Of a stretch of DNA of 64,000 nucleotides, positions 53,001-61,200 are shown piece after piece. Origin of the DNA: Legionella sp. PC1000 (GTDB taxonomy: Bacteria > Pseudomonadota > Gammaproteobacteria > Legionellales > Legionellaceae); the NCBI RefSeq assembly GCF_014109805.1, contig NZ_CP059400.1, positions 2,760,001 through 2,824,000 of the forward strand, read 5' to 3'. A program made the translations under genes and the position numbers. The notes under the pieces are model-generated. The model had not been told where the DNA came from, ran no database searches, and saw only the letters and a program-made list of their open reading frames with translations. How positions within the stretch are numbered: position 1 is the first letter of the stretch; each line of letters starts with the position of its first letter.

Positions 53001-53331
53001 TAAATATAAATTAAATTATGAAATTTTATTGATGTTTGGTCGAGTTTTTTTAGCACGTAAAAAACATAGTTTTTTTGTTAATATCAATATCCTGAATCAT
53101 TTTATTGATGATAACTCTGAAACAAAATTGTTTGGGTTTAAGCAAAAGCCATTTAAAGTGTATCATGATGATAAGTTAGTTGAAAAAAATGTACTCAATA
53201 TTTGGTTTGATCGAGATGAACAGGGTAAGTCATATCTCATAATATCAGGCAATTTAAGATCTGAATTTCGAAATATTATTGGTTTCAATTTATTAAAACT
53301 CATTGACTCGTGTTCGTTACACGAGCTTTAA
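50029..53331 (+). CDS. non-ribosomal peptide synthetase, single module A-PCP-C
   Basis: An 1100-aa protein. Adenylation domain (~30-530): A3 YTSGSTGKPKGVM, A4 FDFS, A5 YGPTEATVAS, A7 YKTGDL, A8 IKIRGFRVEIGEIE and A10 SGKLD. The SFDFSVACTLF segment keeps the Asp that binds an amino group, so an alpha-amino acid is the likely substrate. Carrier domain with S578 in DLGGNSLSAAR. From ~635 a condensation-like domain whose active-site motif is S766-H767-FVS-D771-E: the first histidine and final glycine of HHxxxDG are changed, but the catalytic second His is kept. There is no thioesterase. GGAG lies 7 nt before the ATG. It probably makes a small amide by joining an activated amino acid to an unknown acceptor. 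Confidence 0.9.
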   Translation: MTSSTMDMSLEEQYKILEKWNQTESQYPYDKILPELFEEQIGKVFHQEALTYESNTLTYEDLNSQANQLAHHLRELGVKQNTLVAICMEPCFELLIGILGILKSGGAYIPLDPNNPVLRQKTILSDSCAKILITHSQFANQFEGLTSSQMIYWDAIKSKLATYPTTNPKHINKTNDLAYVIYTSGSTGKPKGVMITHRNVNHFLHWFGKAISISSEDIFDFSSSISFDFSVACTLFPLIKGIKIAICSETDKKDPYLYLRHLHDTHVSIIKITPSRFRQINDIVLSEKKILDLKYIVFGGETLFARDIKDWLKKFPKHKLFCEYGPTEATVASSWMIIDKSNIDQYKHRIPIGKPALNTKMFILDKNMRPVSVGVLGELYIGGNGIAKGYLNKKKLTEKKFVKNPFNSGRLYKTGDLCCYLNDGTIDFVERIDHQIKIRGFRVEIGEIEQCLTSHVGIQNVVIQACSGREEFEEKQLVAYCVPKKSAKLETKDLRDYLKNQLPDYMVPAFFVILNELPLSASGKLDTHKLPQPEAKESSQVIKPRNKIEIILQKIWIETLNLKHISIDDNFFDLGGNSLSAARLITKIRQITHKNILLHDLYHTGTIAHLADVINNAADISDDEDGKHHPPPLKAMPLNELQFLLWLMRLFYPKSKVSNIVARKRIAGNLDNKKLNSIFESLCKNHPILCYRIARYSPLQYPQENILQFKVIEKDISDLKLEEQEHELHMSLDELENYTWKNGSPLILFKLFRLGNNSCEIHIALSHFVSDEISADIVLNEMSHAYVEYKEGSGTVGQQELVFYDYILCEQRDLSKNLSKNIDFWDDYLKNIPLLVFPKNQILNSISSSCTTYFEIPENALLRLRSFCKKNRVGIGDTLIAATGYTLAPYINDKNKIAIINFVKSIRENDSYDKAVGLFVRNDVIKIDLNQPETLLKLAKQVQNSRIEHYYYQSCPAIIKIAFLLQKDWKNKKLSNFLIKLFAKMYTRIFYKYKLNYEILLMFGRVFLARKKHSFFVNINILNHFIDDNSETKLFGFKQKPFKVYHDDKLVEKNVLNIWFDRDEQGKSYLIISGNLRSEFRNIIGFNLLKLIDSCSLHEL

Positions 53332-53433
53332 ACCTAGAAAAAGCAGTTAAAATTCGTTGCGCTTCCTTGAAGGCAGCGCTTCAATGCATAGTAAGGAAGA
53401 ACCATTGAATATTACAGGGATGTGATGTTTTGA

Positions 53434-54285
53434 CTATCCATTACCTCTTTGTAATTTTGCCGTACATTGTTTGAAATAATCTATATACTTAAATAACGTG
53501 CTCCAACATTCAGGACGAGATTTCGAGTCATTTTTATTAGCTGAATAAACTGTATCTATGTCAGTAACGTTTTCATGAGTAACATAGTAACATTTATTAT
53601 TTTTCAATGATGAAACAACCCGCACTAAATTAAAATTTTCAAAATGGAGCATGCAATCATCTGGCACAGCAAAACCTGATGGTAATAATCCTTGTTTCAC
53701 TGCAAAGATGTAAGCATCCATGCGTTCTAAATATTGATTATTGCTATAAACGCAAAGCGATTTTCTTTTCGAATTAGCATGCGGACAAAAACTTTCTTTA
53801 AACCAGCCTAAGCAAGATAATGCTCTGTATTGACCAGGTGTAGCATCGCTTAATCCTGAATGAAAAGGATACATTCCGCCAGCACTTACACCGGCTAAAA
53901 TGGGTAACCGTTTTTCGGATTTCAATTTATTTAGGACAAAAATAAATCCCGATTTTTCCCATATCTCCAACATTTTTTCTGTATTGCCGCCGCCAACAAA
54001 AAGTATATCTTGTTGCATAAGATGGGTTTCAAGTTGTTCTTTTGTTAACTGTGATTTTGTCAAGACTAATTCTGAAGTAATGGCACTTTTTCCAAATTTT
54101 GCACGAACAAATCGATTAAAGAAAACTCGTTCAATCAACCTATCATTACCGGCTGTGCCGATATAACAAAAACGAATACGCGACTTTTTAATTAAATCAA
54201 AGGCGTATTCCATAAATTGATTAAGTGTACGATTTAACTTCATGAAATTACTATCATCAAAGCTCATTAACAACATATGACTCAT
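53434..54285 (-). CDS. peptidase S51 family protein (peptidase E / cyanophycinase-like)
   Basis: A 283-aa protein of the class-I-glutamine-amidotransferase-like S51 fold. Signatures are LFVGGGNTEKML, the nucleophile elbow GVSAGGMYPF with the catalytic serine, then a conserved histidine-containing HANSKRK region and VPDDCMLHF near the end. S51 enzymes are Asp-specific dipeptidases or cyanophycinases, usually cytosolic. No signal peptide. It is convergent with the NRPS gene (102 nt between stops), so there is no operon, although processing or hydrolysis of the NRPS product is conceivable. Confidence 0.85.
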   Translation of the reverse strand: MSHMLLMSFDDSNFMKLNRTLNQFMEYAFDLIKKSRIRFCYIGTAGNDRLIERVFFNRFVRAKFGKSAITSELVLTKSQLTKEQLETHLMQQDILFVGGGNTEKMLEIWEKSGFIFVLNKLKSEKRLPILAGVSAGGMYPFHSGLSDATPGQYRALSCLGWFKESFCPHANSKRKSLCVYSNNQYLERMDAYIFAVKQGLLPSGFAVPDDCMLHFENFNLVRVVSSLKNNKCYYVTHENVTDIDTVYSANKNDSKSRPECWSTLFKYIDYFKQCTAKLQRGNG

Positions 54286-54679
54286 GTCGGCCCACTCTTA
54301 AAGAAAGGAATTAATAAGAATATATCTAATTTTTTGCGGATACATGCCTCACTCCTAATTATAGCATGTATTATATAAGACACCTCAAAAGCAGTCGGTT
54401 ATTACATTAGAACTCATTTTTGTCAGAGCAATAATGGTTATATTGCCGACGTTCCGCCCCCACGACTTGTCCCTGAACGATCGTCAGTTTTTTAAATTTA
54501 TCATGTACCACTTAAGTTTCTCTACGTACTGCTTTCCTACGTACCGCGCTATATGCCTGAGAGATGGTCACTTTTTGTGACTATCTCTCAGGACTTGTCC
54601 GCGGGATCCTGGAGATCTGCGCTAAAACACTCAACTCAGCGAACCATGGGCTTAGGAAGAGATGTGTGCAGACTTGATT
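54286..54679. other. intergenic region with long hairpin
   Basis: About 390 nt without a gene. It contains the hairpin at 54556-54592, and locally G+C-rich text (CCGCGGGATCCTGG) unlike the surroundings. ACTTGTCC occurs twice (54467 and 54593). It may be a decayed repetitive or mobile element. Confidence 0.5.
54556..54592. repeat. long palindrome, 16-bp arms
   Basis: CCTGAGAGATGGTCAC and GTGACTATCTCTCAGG pair with one G-T position around a five-T loop. No T-run follows, so it is a REP/stem-loop element rather than an obvious terminator. Confidence 0.8.
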
Positions 54680-55687
54680 CTAAAAATATTTTAATGAAGT
54701 ATTTTGCTCTGTTTGTTCCTCTTGAGCATTTAAATCTATTTTGGGCTTTAATTCAGCAACATAACTAAGGAAAGTCAAACTGGCTTCATCCAATTTTGTA
54801 TCACTACTCTGATCTGCAATAATATTTCGGACCAAAGTGATAACATTCTCTTTAGTCTCAGTTTTATCTTTTACGCTGGGATCAGGAATGAATTCGCCTC
54901 TGGGCCAGGGTGCTATTAAGCAATTTTGCAAAGGATCTGCTCCTAAAGATAATAAGGTTTCTATAATATTTTTTAATTTAGGATTATGCCAACGAATTTG
55001 GGGCTTATCTCTGTTAAGAACACATCTATGATCATTAGGACTCCAAACAGCATAATACAGGGGTGGCATAAACACGTAGACTCCATCATCTTGATAAAGA
55101 CCAGTACAAAAGTAATCGCGGATATTAGCTCCTGATTCGACTAAAGCTTGCACAGATTGAGAATGTAGGCAGCCTACCGCTTCTTTTAATAAGCTAGAGA
55201 AATTTATTTCTACAGCAGGATAATGCAGCTTAAGAAAAAGCCGCAAAGAATGGGACGCATTAATGCGACAAAGGAATAGCAACATTTCATTACGCATGCC
55301 CTTTTCTATTTTTTCAGGATCCTTAAATAATAAAGAAAAATTAGTATACCATTTAGTAATTAATTCCTTATTAACTTCTTTCTGTATAAAATCATCCATT
55401 AGCTGGATAAAGGAATGATAGTTATTCAGTTCGAGTGTACATTTTTCCCATTCAATAATTAGATGAGCAACTCGGCGAGTTGAATCATTAAAATCCCAAA
55501 AAGCTTGGGATAAGGCTGAAACCGCTACCGCATAACAAAAATAGAGTTTCCGTTCCTCTAGCAGAGCAGAGTAAACTAAATCTGCTTTTTCATTATTGGG
55601 AAGATTAAAACAAAACTCTTCTCTAATTTTTTCCCGGTACATATGATTATAATTTAATCTACTTAGTACTTCCTGCCTCTCTTCCAT
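54680..55687 (-). CDS. ankyrin-type repeat protein, effector-like
   Basis: A 335-aa protein. GGAGG 5 nt before the ATG at 55687 decides the start over an ATG 12 nt upstream. The N-terminal half is helical without known motifs. From about residue 165 to 265, ankyrin-like units appear: LLKEAVGCLHSQSVQALVESGANIRD, in parts, then PPLYYAVWSP and IIETLLSLGADPLQN. The repeats are few and degenerate. The last 70 residues are acidic and glutamine-rich (NAQEEQTEQNTSLKYF), reminiscent of the C-terminal glutamate-rich stretches of Dot/Icm substrates. Effector status is inferred. Confidence 0.7.
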   Translation of the reverse strand: MEERQEVLSRLNYNHMYREKIREEFCFNLPNNEKADLVYSALLEERKLYFCYAVAVSALSQAFWDFNDSTRRVAHLIIEWEKCTLELNNYHSFIQLMDDFIQKEVNKELITKWYTNFSLLFKDPEKIEKGMRNEMLLFLCRINASHSLRLFLKLHYPAVEINFSSLLKEAVGCLHSQSVQALVESGANIRDYFCTGLYQDDGVYVFMPPLYYAVWSPNDHRCVLNRDKPQIRWHNPKLKNIIETLLSLGADPLQNCLIAPWPRGEFIPDPSVKDKTETKENVITLVRNIIADQSSDTKLDEASLTFLSYVAELKPKIDLNAQEEQTEQNTSLKYF

Positions 55688-55820
55688 TTTCCCCTCCATT
55701 GTAAATTGACTACCTTATAAATTTTTTATTAATCAATAAGTAAAAAAATATCAGCATTTGTATTTAAATAAAATATATTATGGAATTAGAGATTGTCGGG
55801 TTTGGAGTATTTGAGAATGT

Positions 55821-56477
55821 CTATGATTTTATTTTGCAATCGGTGACAGAATCTAGAAATAATTTATTTTTTATATCAGTGAGTTGGGATGCTTTTTCTA
55901 TCAGGTCACTTCGATGATAGCAATTTAATTTGTTTTTAGCGTTGTTAATATGGTGTTCAACTGTTCGGGAGGAAATCTGCAAAACATGGGCGATCTGCTT
56001 TAAAGCGAATCCTTTGATTAAATAATAAAGACATTGTAACTCTCTTTGAGAAATAATATCGTTGTTAGAGAAAGTGGCCAAAGGAATTTTGCTAGCAATT
56101 TTTATAAGAATTAAAACGCCACTTACTTTATCCCTCATATAAACAGGCGATTTAACTGCAGTGCAAGTATACTTATTGTTTTGATGTACCATGTCCTCAG
56201 TAAATTCTATCGACCTTTGTGAAGACATTACTTGAAAATCATTTTCACGCCATTTGGCTGCATTTTCTTTCCATGGGAAATCAAAATTTGTTTTGTACAA
56301 TAACTCATCTGGTGATAATTCTAAAAATTCACACGATTTTTCATTGCAATTGATGTATTTGCCTTCCGAATCTAAATGATAAACATGCCAATCAGATAAA
56401 AAGAATAAACTTTCCATGCTAATTGATGGTATTAAATCGTTGCTTTCAGATTTATTCTTATCACTCAATAGATGCAT
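55821..56477 (-). CDS. LuxR-family regulator with PAS-like sensor domain
   Basis: A 218-aa protein. Residues ~20-130 look like a PAS domain (WHVYHLDSEGKYINCNEKSCEFL ... in parts, with KVSGVLILIKIAS as the final strand). Residues ~142-205 are a LuxR-type HTH: ISQRELQCLYYLIKGFALKQIA, then LQISSRTVEHHINNAKNKL. No receiver aspartate, so the signal is probably sensed by the PAS domain. Legionella has many similar PAS-LuxR regulators controlling life-cycle switching. It lies 133 nt upstream of the ankyrin gene on the same strand and might regulate or be co-transcribed with it. Confidence 0.85.
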   Translation of the reverse strand: MHLLSDKNKSESNDLIPSISMESLFFLSDWHVYHLDSEGKYINCNEKSCEFLELSPDELLYKTNFDFPWKENAAKWRENDFQVMSSQRSIEFTEDMVHQNNKYTCTAVKSPVYMRDKVSGVLILIKIASKIPLATFSNNDIISQRELQCLYYLIKGFALKQIAHVLQISSRTVEHHINNAKNKLNCYHRSDLIEKASQLTDIKNKLFLDSVTDCKIKS

Positions 56478-56643
56478 ATTAATTTCATTTAAGGTTAATA
56501 GAAGAATAGATTAGGGCTATTATAGATTAAGAACAGTTAATTGTCCATATATTGTACATATCGTTTCAATGATACCACATGTTATATAGTCAATTAATCG
56601 CAAATATCAGTGTAAGAATCCATGGGGCAGAACAGTTTTCTTG

Positions 56644-57963
56644 TTATTCTCCCAAAGCCCACAATTGTTTATTTCGATCAATAATATAAACCGTACCATC
56701 ATCGGCAATGGCTGGTGATGAAATGCCACCAAGTATACTCGTGTTTTTATCGACGTCATCAAGATTTAAAGAAAATGAATGGAGTCCTTCTTGAGCGTTG
56801 ACATAAACACGATTTCCTGAGATGGCTGGCGATCCCAGTGCCGCACCAAGTGAATGCTCACTCATTTCAAATTGACGTAATAACCTTCCTCCTGCATCTA
56901 AAGCGACCACCCATGTACCCGCAGTAAAATAAATTTGACTAAGAAATGACGCAGGGGGTGATTGTATGGCTTTTCGAGCTTTATACCATGGTTTTAATAA
57001 TTCAGAACCTGTTAACAGATCGTAAAAAGCTAAAGTACCGTCTTGTTGACCTGCTGCAACCATACTGCTTAAGAATATTGCCGGAGAAGCCCTTAATCTT
57101 GGTTTTGTTGAACGCTTATTCCATAAAGGCTGGAATTGTCGATTTTGCCAGCGAAATGCTGATAGTTGCTTGTAATTATCATCAACTACAATCACTGGTC
57201 TGGAGGAAAATGGACCAAAATCTGCGATGGCAATTGATGGCTCTGGCCACCCAAACAGTTGTTGGAGCGTTGGACCACCCCCGCTTGGCTCAAATTCCAT
57301 GCCATTAAGGAAATCCCAAATGCCGCCAAAAATACCTCCAAGAGTTACCCCTCCGCTCGTTTCAATCGGAGGAGGAGGATATTCTGAAACGAAAATATTA
57401 TTTACTACTTGCCCCATTTGGTCGATAGCTAATAATTCCATTCTTGATACAAGTCTAGTGAACAGTACTGGAATAAAAATGAGTGGTTCTTGTGTATTCC
57501 ATATTTTGGGTGATGATAGAGTATAACCATCCGTTATATTTCGATTTGGATTAATTGGAAAATTGAAAATCCAACGTAGCTGCCCATCTGGGGTTAAGCT
57601 ATGTAATTTACTGTGAGCTACATAGGAATATACAGTACTGCCTCCTCGATGATCACGAACTTTAGCTCTAAAAGTAGTAATAACATAAATATTGCCATTT
57701 TTATCTACTGCGGGGCTACCGGCAATAATGCTCCCGCGTTGATCCAGCATTCTTTTCCATCTTATTGAACCCGTTGGCGAGATAGCCACGAGTTCACCCA
57801 ATAAATTGCCAATGTAAATAGTCCCATCATTGCCAATAACCGGTGAAGCAAAGGCTACAGGACCTACTTCTACCTGCCATTTTGCAGAAGATACAGGCAT
57901 GTTAAAAAGAGGAGCAAATCCCTGGCTGGCCGCATTTGCTTGAAATTGATTCCAGTATGCCAT
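56644..57963 (-). CDS. PQQ-like beta-propeller repeat protein
   Basis: A 439-aa protein made of PQQ-type propeller blades: VIGNDGTIYIGNLLGELVAISP, SPAVDKNGNIYVIT, SPAISGNRVYVNAQEGLHSF and SSPAIADDGTVYIIDRNKQLWAL, in shorter pieces. Each blade has a S-P-A-x4-G-x-V/I-Y pattern with tryptophan docking residues. The ATG at 57963 is preferred because AAAGGAG lies 9 nt upstream; a GTG 18 nt earlier would overlap that site. No signal peptide is evident, unusual for this class, which is often periplasmic (BamB, PQQ dehydrogenases). No catalytic residues were identified, so it is probably a binding or scaffolding propeller. Confidence 0.85.
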   Translation of the reverse strand: MAYWNQFQANAASQGFAPLFNMPVSSAKWQVEVGPVAFASPVIGNDGTIYIGNLLGELVAISPTGSIRWKRMLDQRGSIIAGSPAVDKNGNIYVITTFRAKVRDHRGGSTVYSYVAHSKLHSLTPDGQLRWIFNFPINPNRNITDGYTLSSPKIWNTQEPLIFIPVLFTRLVSRMELLAIDQMGQVVNNIFVSEYPPPPIETSGGVTLGGIFGGIWDFLNGMEFEPSGGGPTLQQLFGWPEPSIAIADFGPFSSRPVIVVDDNYKQLSAFRWQNRQFQPLWNKRSTKPRLRASPAIFLSSMVAAGQQDGTLAFYDLLTGSELLKPWYKARKAIQSPPASFLSQIYFTAGTWVVALDAGGRLLRQFEMSEHSLGAALGSPAISGNRVYVNAQEGLHSFSLNLDDVDKNTSILGGISSPAIADDGTVYIIDRNKQLWALGE

Positions 57964-58288
57964 TTTAGTCACTCCTTTCACTAAAAAGCTAAAATCATAA
58001 CTTAACTAATTCCTGACTACAGCCTTTCCTTTTGCAGTTCTTTTTTTAAAGACTTATGCGAAACTCACTTTGAACAATAAAATCCAACTTGGTCAACATT
58101 TATTCTATTAATTCTATATCAGGACAGTTACTCCGTCAAAAAGATAAGAACTGATTAATAATCATTTCTATCGTTAGTAATGAGTTATTTTGGATTAAAT
58201 TTAAAATTTTTTGTCTTTTGGTTTGCCGGTTGCAGTACTGAATTTAGACTAATATTAAATATATGTCATATCAGATTCTGGATCATTG
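57964..58288. other. intergenic region between divergent genes
   Basis: 325 nt, AT-rich, between the propeller gene and the IQM-motif gene. It should contain two divergent promoters; none was confidently placed. Confidence 0.4.
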
Positions 58289-59566
58289 ATGTTCACTATA
58301 AGTGACTTAGAAAGGGATATCTATCTTGAAGGGAAAGGACCGCTTGCACACCGCATTGATTTTGCATGGGAAATATACAGTGATGAAACGTCCAATGAGC
58401 AGAACCAGAAACATGCGCTAAAATTTCTCATTTATGCTTTCGATCTTACAGAAACTGAAGATATAAACGAGCAACTGATTTCTTTGATGGACGATAGAAA
58501 TAAATACAAAGAGAAAAACCCATATTACATTCCAGGTAAAGCTCCAAAATCACTAAGTCAATTACTTGAGCCAGCACAAAGAAATCTAGAAGATGCTGAA
58601 AAACAAGATGCATATATGAGAAAAGCCCTAAGTGAGGCACGAGCTAAGAAAGAGATTCTTAGTATAAATAAAGAATCACAAGAAGCAGATCGTGAATTAC
58701 AGATTAGATATCTTTCTCCAGAAGAGCGTGCTAAACATAATATAGTAATAAGAGATAAACGTTTCCTTCAAAATGGTGAACCTGTTAATACAAGCGGAAT
58801 GATATCGCATGGTAAACGAGGATATGCTGCATTTACCTTGAATGCAAATGGTGAGCTTTATATATTTGCGCACAATGAAGGTATCGATCATATTGCGCAT
58901 TCTTCAATGACTGCAGGTTCACCCGTTGTTGCTGCAGGAGAAATTAAAATAGAAAATGGCGTATTAAAAGCTATAACGACACACAGCGGACATTATAGAC
59001 CTTCTTTATTTAATCTATATCGAGCATTAGAATATTTTTCACATAATAAAGTTGATATCTCACAGGCAGTTGCGGTTACTTTTACAAATCCATCGCTTAA
59101 GAATGTTGAAAGTAAAGCAGTTACAATGTGGATGCCTTCCCCAGTTACTCGATTCGAGACTCCAGCTGATAAAGTTTATAAATCAATAGACAAGATTCTT
59201 GATGAAAATATTCAATCAATTAGTAAAGACATAACAAATTATAGATCGAGCATACTTACTTCAATATATAAAATAAAAGATAAAGTACTTGGTTCAACTT
59301 TAACTGAGGATAGGGCTAAAGTAGCTTCGGGTTTTGTCACAAAACTAACTGAATTTAAACAGAAATTAAATACTGATCTAACTTCTGTAGAACTTAATGA
59401 TACCATTAAATCCTTGAACAAATTAATCACAGACCACGAGGAACACAATAAAGCTTTAGCAAAAGGAGGACGATTAGAATCCAAATTTTGTTCATTTAAA
59501 GAACATTTGTTACAAGTTCATTCAGAATATACTGGTATGGCTGAGCAAATGAAATACAAAACTTAA
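58289..59566 (+). CDS. eukaryote-like protein with plant IQM-type motif, effector candidate
   Basis: A 425-aa protein. The central ~100 residues (about 170-265) carry GELYIFAHNEGIDHIAHSS, TAGSPVVAAGEIKIENG, VLKAITTHSGHYRPS and LFNLYRALEYF. This combination (HSS-x-x-AG-x5-AAGE-x7-G-x-LK-x10-GHYRPS) resembles the conserved core of plant IQM calmodulin-binding proteins and some bacterial type III/IV effector-like proteins; that link is from memory. The N-terminus is helical and the C-terminal ~150 residues form coiled coils (SVELNDTIKSLNKLITDHEE). No signal peptide. Start is the ATG at 58289. Function unknown; a role inside the host cell is inferred. Confidence 0.65.
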   Translation: MFTISDLERDIYLEGKGPLAHRIDFAWEIYSDETSNEQNQKHALKFLIYAFDLTETEDINEQLISLMDDRNKYKEKNPYYIPGKAPKSLSQLLEPAQRNLEDAEKQDAYMRKALSEARAKKEILSINKESQEADRELQIRYLSPEERAKHNIVIRDKRFLQNGEPVNTSGMISHGKRGYAAFTLNANGELYIFAHNEGIDHIAHSSMTAGSPVVAAGEIKIENGVLKAITTHSGHYRPSLFNLYRALEYFSHNKVDISQAVAVTFTNPSLKNVESKAVTMWMPSPVTRFETPADKVYKSIDKILDENIQSISKDITNYRSSILTSIYKIKDKVLGSTLTEDRAKVASGFVTKLTEFKQKLNTDLTSVELNDTIKSLNKLITDHEEHNKALAKGGRLESKFCSFKEHLLQVHSEYTGMAEQMKYKT

Positions 59567-59783
59567 AAGCGGCAAAGTAGGCATAAAACTTTCAAAAGCA
59601 AAACTCAAAGAAGCCAAGCTGTACCCCTAATACTCTCTTATATCAATGCATTCCCGTTTATCATTTAGGTGAGCTACTCTATTCATCCCTTTGATGCCTG
59701 GTTCAATAGCCTATATAATCCTTGTTATAAACTCAAATTAATAGTTGGGCAAAGGCTCAATTATAGCTAGGCTAAGGATACCA

Positions 59784-61157
59784 ATGGTTCAATCTGCATT
59801 CATAATTGCCCTAATGACTTTGAGCATCATCGCTCAAGCAGCCCTCCCCGCTGATTCAATTCAGCGCTGTTTGGATGTTAGAAGACTCGCAGACTTTACC
59901 ACAAGACAGAAAATGGCTGCCAAAGAACCCGGAGTATTGCGCTTTAAATTTCATAAAATTTCAGCATCAGAGCTGCCGTTAGACAACCCTGTAGGCAATA
60001 TGGATGAGGTGATTGAAGCATTAAACAACCAGATTGAAAACTGCGATAAAAACCATGGTGAATTTCAGACAGTGACTCTTGCTGGGCGTAAATTTAAGCG
60101 CCAAGAATGGTGCCAAAATACCAATAAAAAAATGCTTGCTCTTGCAAAAGCTGCCCATGGCAATTTTCAAAAATATTTATCGAGCATCAAAACTGAATTT
60201 GACTGGTATAAAAGCGAGGGCTGGCCTGAAAATCATGCGGGATTTAAACAGGGTGAGTTTCAATTTACCGCCTATTACGCGCCAGCAGCTGTTGAGGCAC
60301 GCACTCAACGCGGTGGGAAGTTTTTATATCCTCTCTACAGTAACCCAGGTGTTGTAAGTGTCGCTTCGGAATGCAAAAAATTTAATTTGAAACCTCCTCT
60401 TTGCGGTGTTGACCCGCTGACTAAAATGGTGCGAGGTTTCTGTTTGAAAAATGCCAATGGCACATACTCTGTAGTGCCAGACCGACACGAAATTGAACAT
60501 GGGGCGTTACATCCAAAATATATCATTGGCTACGTTAAAGACCCCAATGACCCTGCTTTTTTAATGGTTCAAGGCTCTGGTTCATTAATTCTTGATGGTA
60601 AATTATTTCGTATCAATTATGAGAGTTCCAATGGCAGACCACGCACCATGCTGGGTCGTATAGTCCAATGCGCGCAAGACCCAACCTGTGGTGGCAACCT
60701 TGATACAATGGAGCGCTGTGCTAAAGATCCAAAATGTCATGATGAAGCAAAGTTACGCTGTAACGTATCTAAAAAAATTAGACAAAGTGGAGCATCAGAA
60801 AAGCAAATTCGTCAATATCTGAATAACCTACTTAGCCGTGAAGCCGACGACTTGCGAAATCGCGATCAAAGCTATGTATTTTTTGCTAAGGAAAATGGCG
60901 GCCCTTATGGATCAGAAAATATTACTCTTACGCCCCATGCATCCTGTGCCACCGATCATAAGGTAATTCCTATTGGAATGAATTTTATCTATAACTACAA
61001 AAAAACTACTTCCTGGTGTGTTTCCCAAGACCGAGGTGGCGCCATTATGGGGGCTCACGTTGACGTCTATAAGGGTGAGGGTAACCAAGCGGGTTTGGAA
61101 GCAAATGCGCTCAATCACCCGGGCACATTATTTGTGGCGCTGCCAAAACGTGAATAA
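59784..61157 (+). CDS. membrane-bound lytic transglycosylase A (MltA family)
   Basis: A 457-aa periplasmic protein with signal peptide (MVQSAFIIALMTLSIIAQA). AAGGA precedes the ATG at 59784, which begins the signal peptide; a TTG 39 nt upstream would spoil it. MltA domain: FQFTAYYAPAAVEARTQRGG, VPDRHEIEHGAL, then LMVQGSGSLILDGK. The C-terminal 3D domain has three aspartate positions: DRGGAIMGAHVDVYKGEGNQAG. There is a cysteine-rich insert (CAQDPTCGGN ... CAKDPKC) of ~60 residues not usual in E. coli MltA. There is no lipobox Cys. It cleaves glycan strands of peptidoglycan to 1,6-anhydro-muropeptides. Convergent with the GH72-like gene. Confidence 0.9.
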   Translation: MVQSAFIIALMTLSIIAQAALPADSIQRCLDVRRLADFTTRQKMAAKEPGVLRFKFHKISASELPLDNPVGNMDEVIEALNNQIENCDKNHGEFQTVTLAGRKFKRQEWCQNTNKKMLALAKAAHGNFQKYLSSIKTEFDWYKSEGWPENHAGFKQGEFQFTAYYAPAAVEARTQRGGKFLYPLYSNPGVVSVASECKKFNLKPPLCGVDPLTKMVRGFCLKNANGTYSVVPDRHEIEHGALHPKYIIGYVKDPNDPAFLMVQGSGSLILDGKLFRINYESSNGRPRTMLGRIVQCAQDPTCGGNLDTMERCAKDPKCHDEAKLRCNVSKKIRQSGASEKQIRQYLNNLLSREADDLRNRDQSYVFFAKENGGPYGSENITLTPHASCATDHKVIPIGMNFIYNYKKTTSWCVSQDRGGAIMGAHVDVYKGEGNQAGLEANALNHPGTLFVALPKRE

Positions 61158-61163
61158 AACAAA

Positions 61164-61194
61164 TCGGGGAGTTCAAACCTCCCCGAGCAGGCCA
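61164..61194 (+). repeat. tRNA-Arg 3'-end-like fragment, copy 6 (also a hairpin between convergent genes)
   Basis: TCGGGGAGTTCAAACCTCCCC followed by GAGCAGGCCA parallels the T arm, acceptor and CCA of tRNA-Arg, with the arms mutated to pair perfectly (CGGGGAG/CTCCCCG). It lies in the 43-nt gap between two convergent stops, where it may act as terminator. This is the most diverged copy and the least certain. Confidence 0.6.
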
Positions 61195-61200
61195 ATTTTC

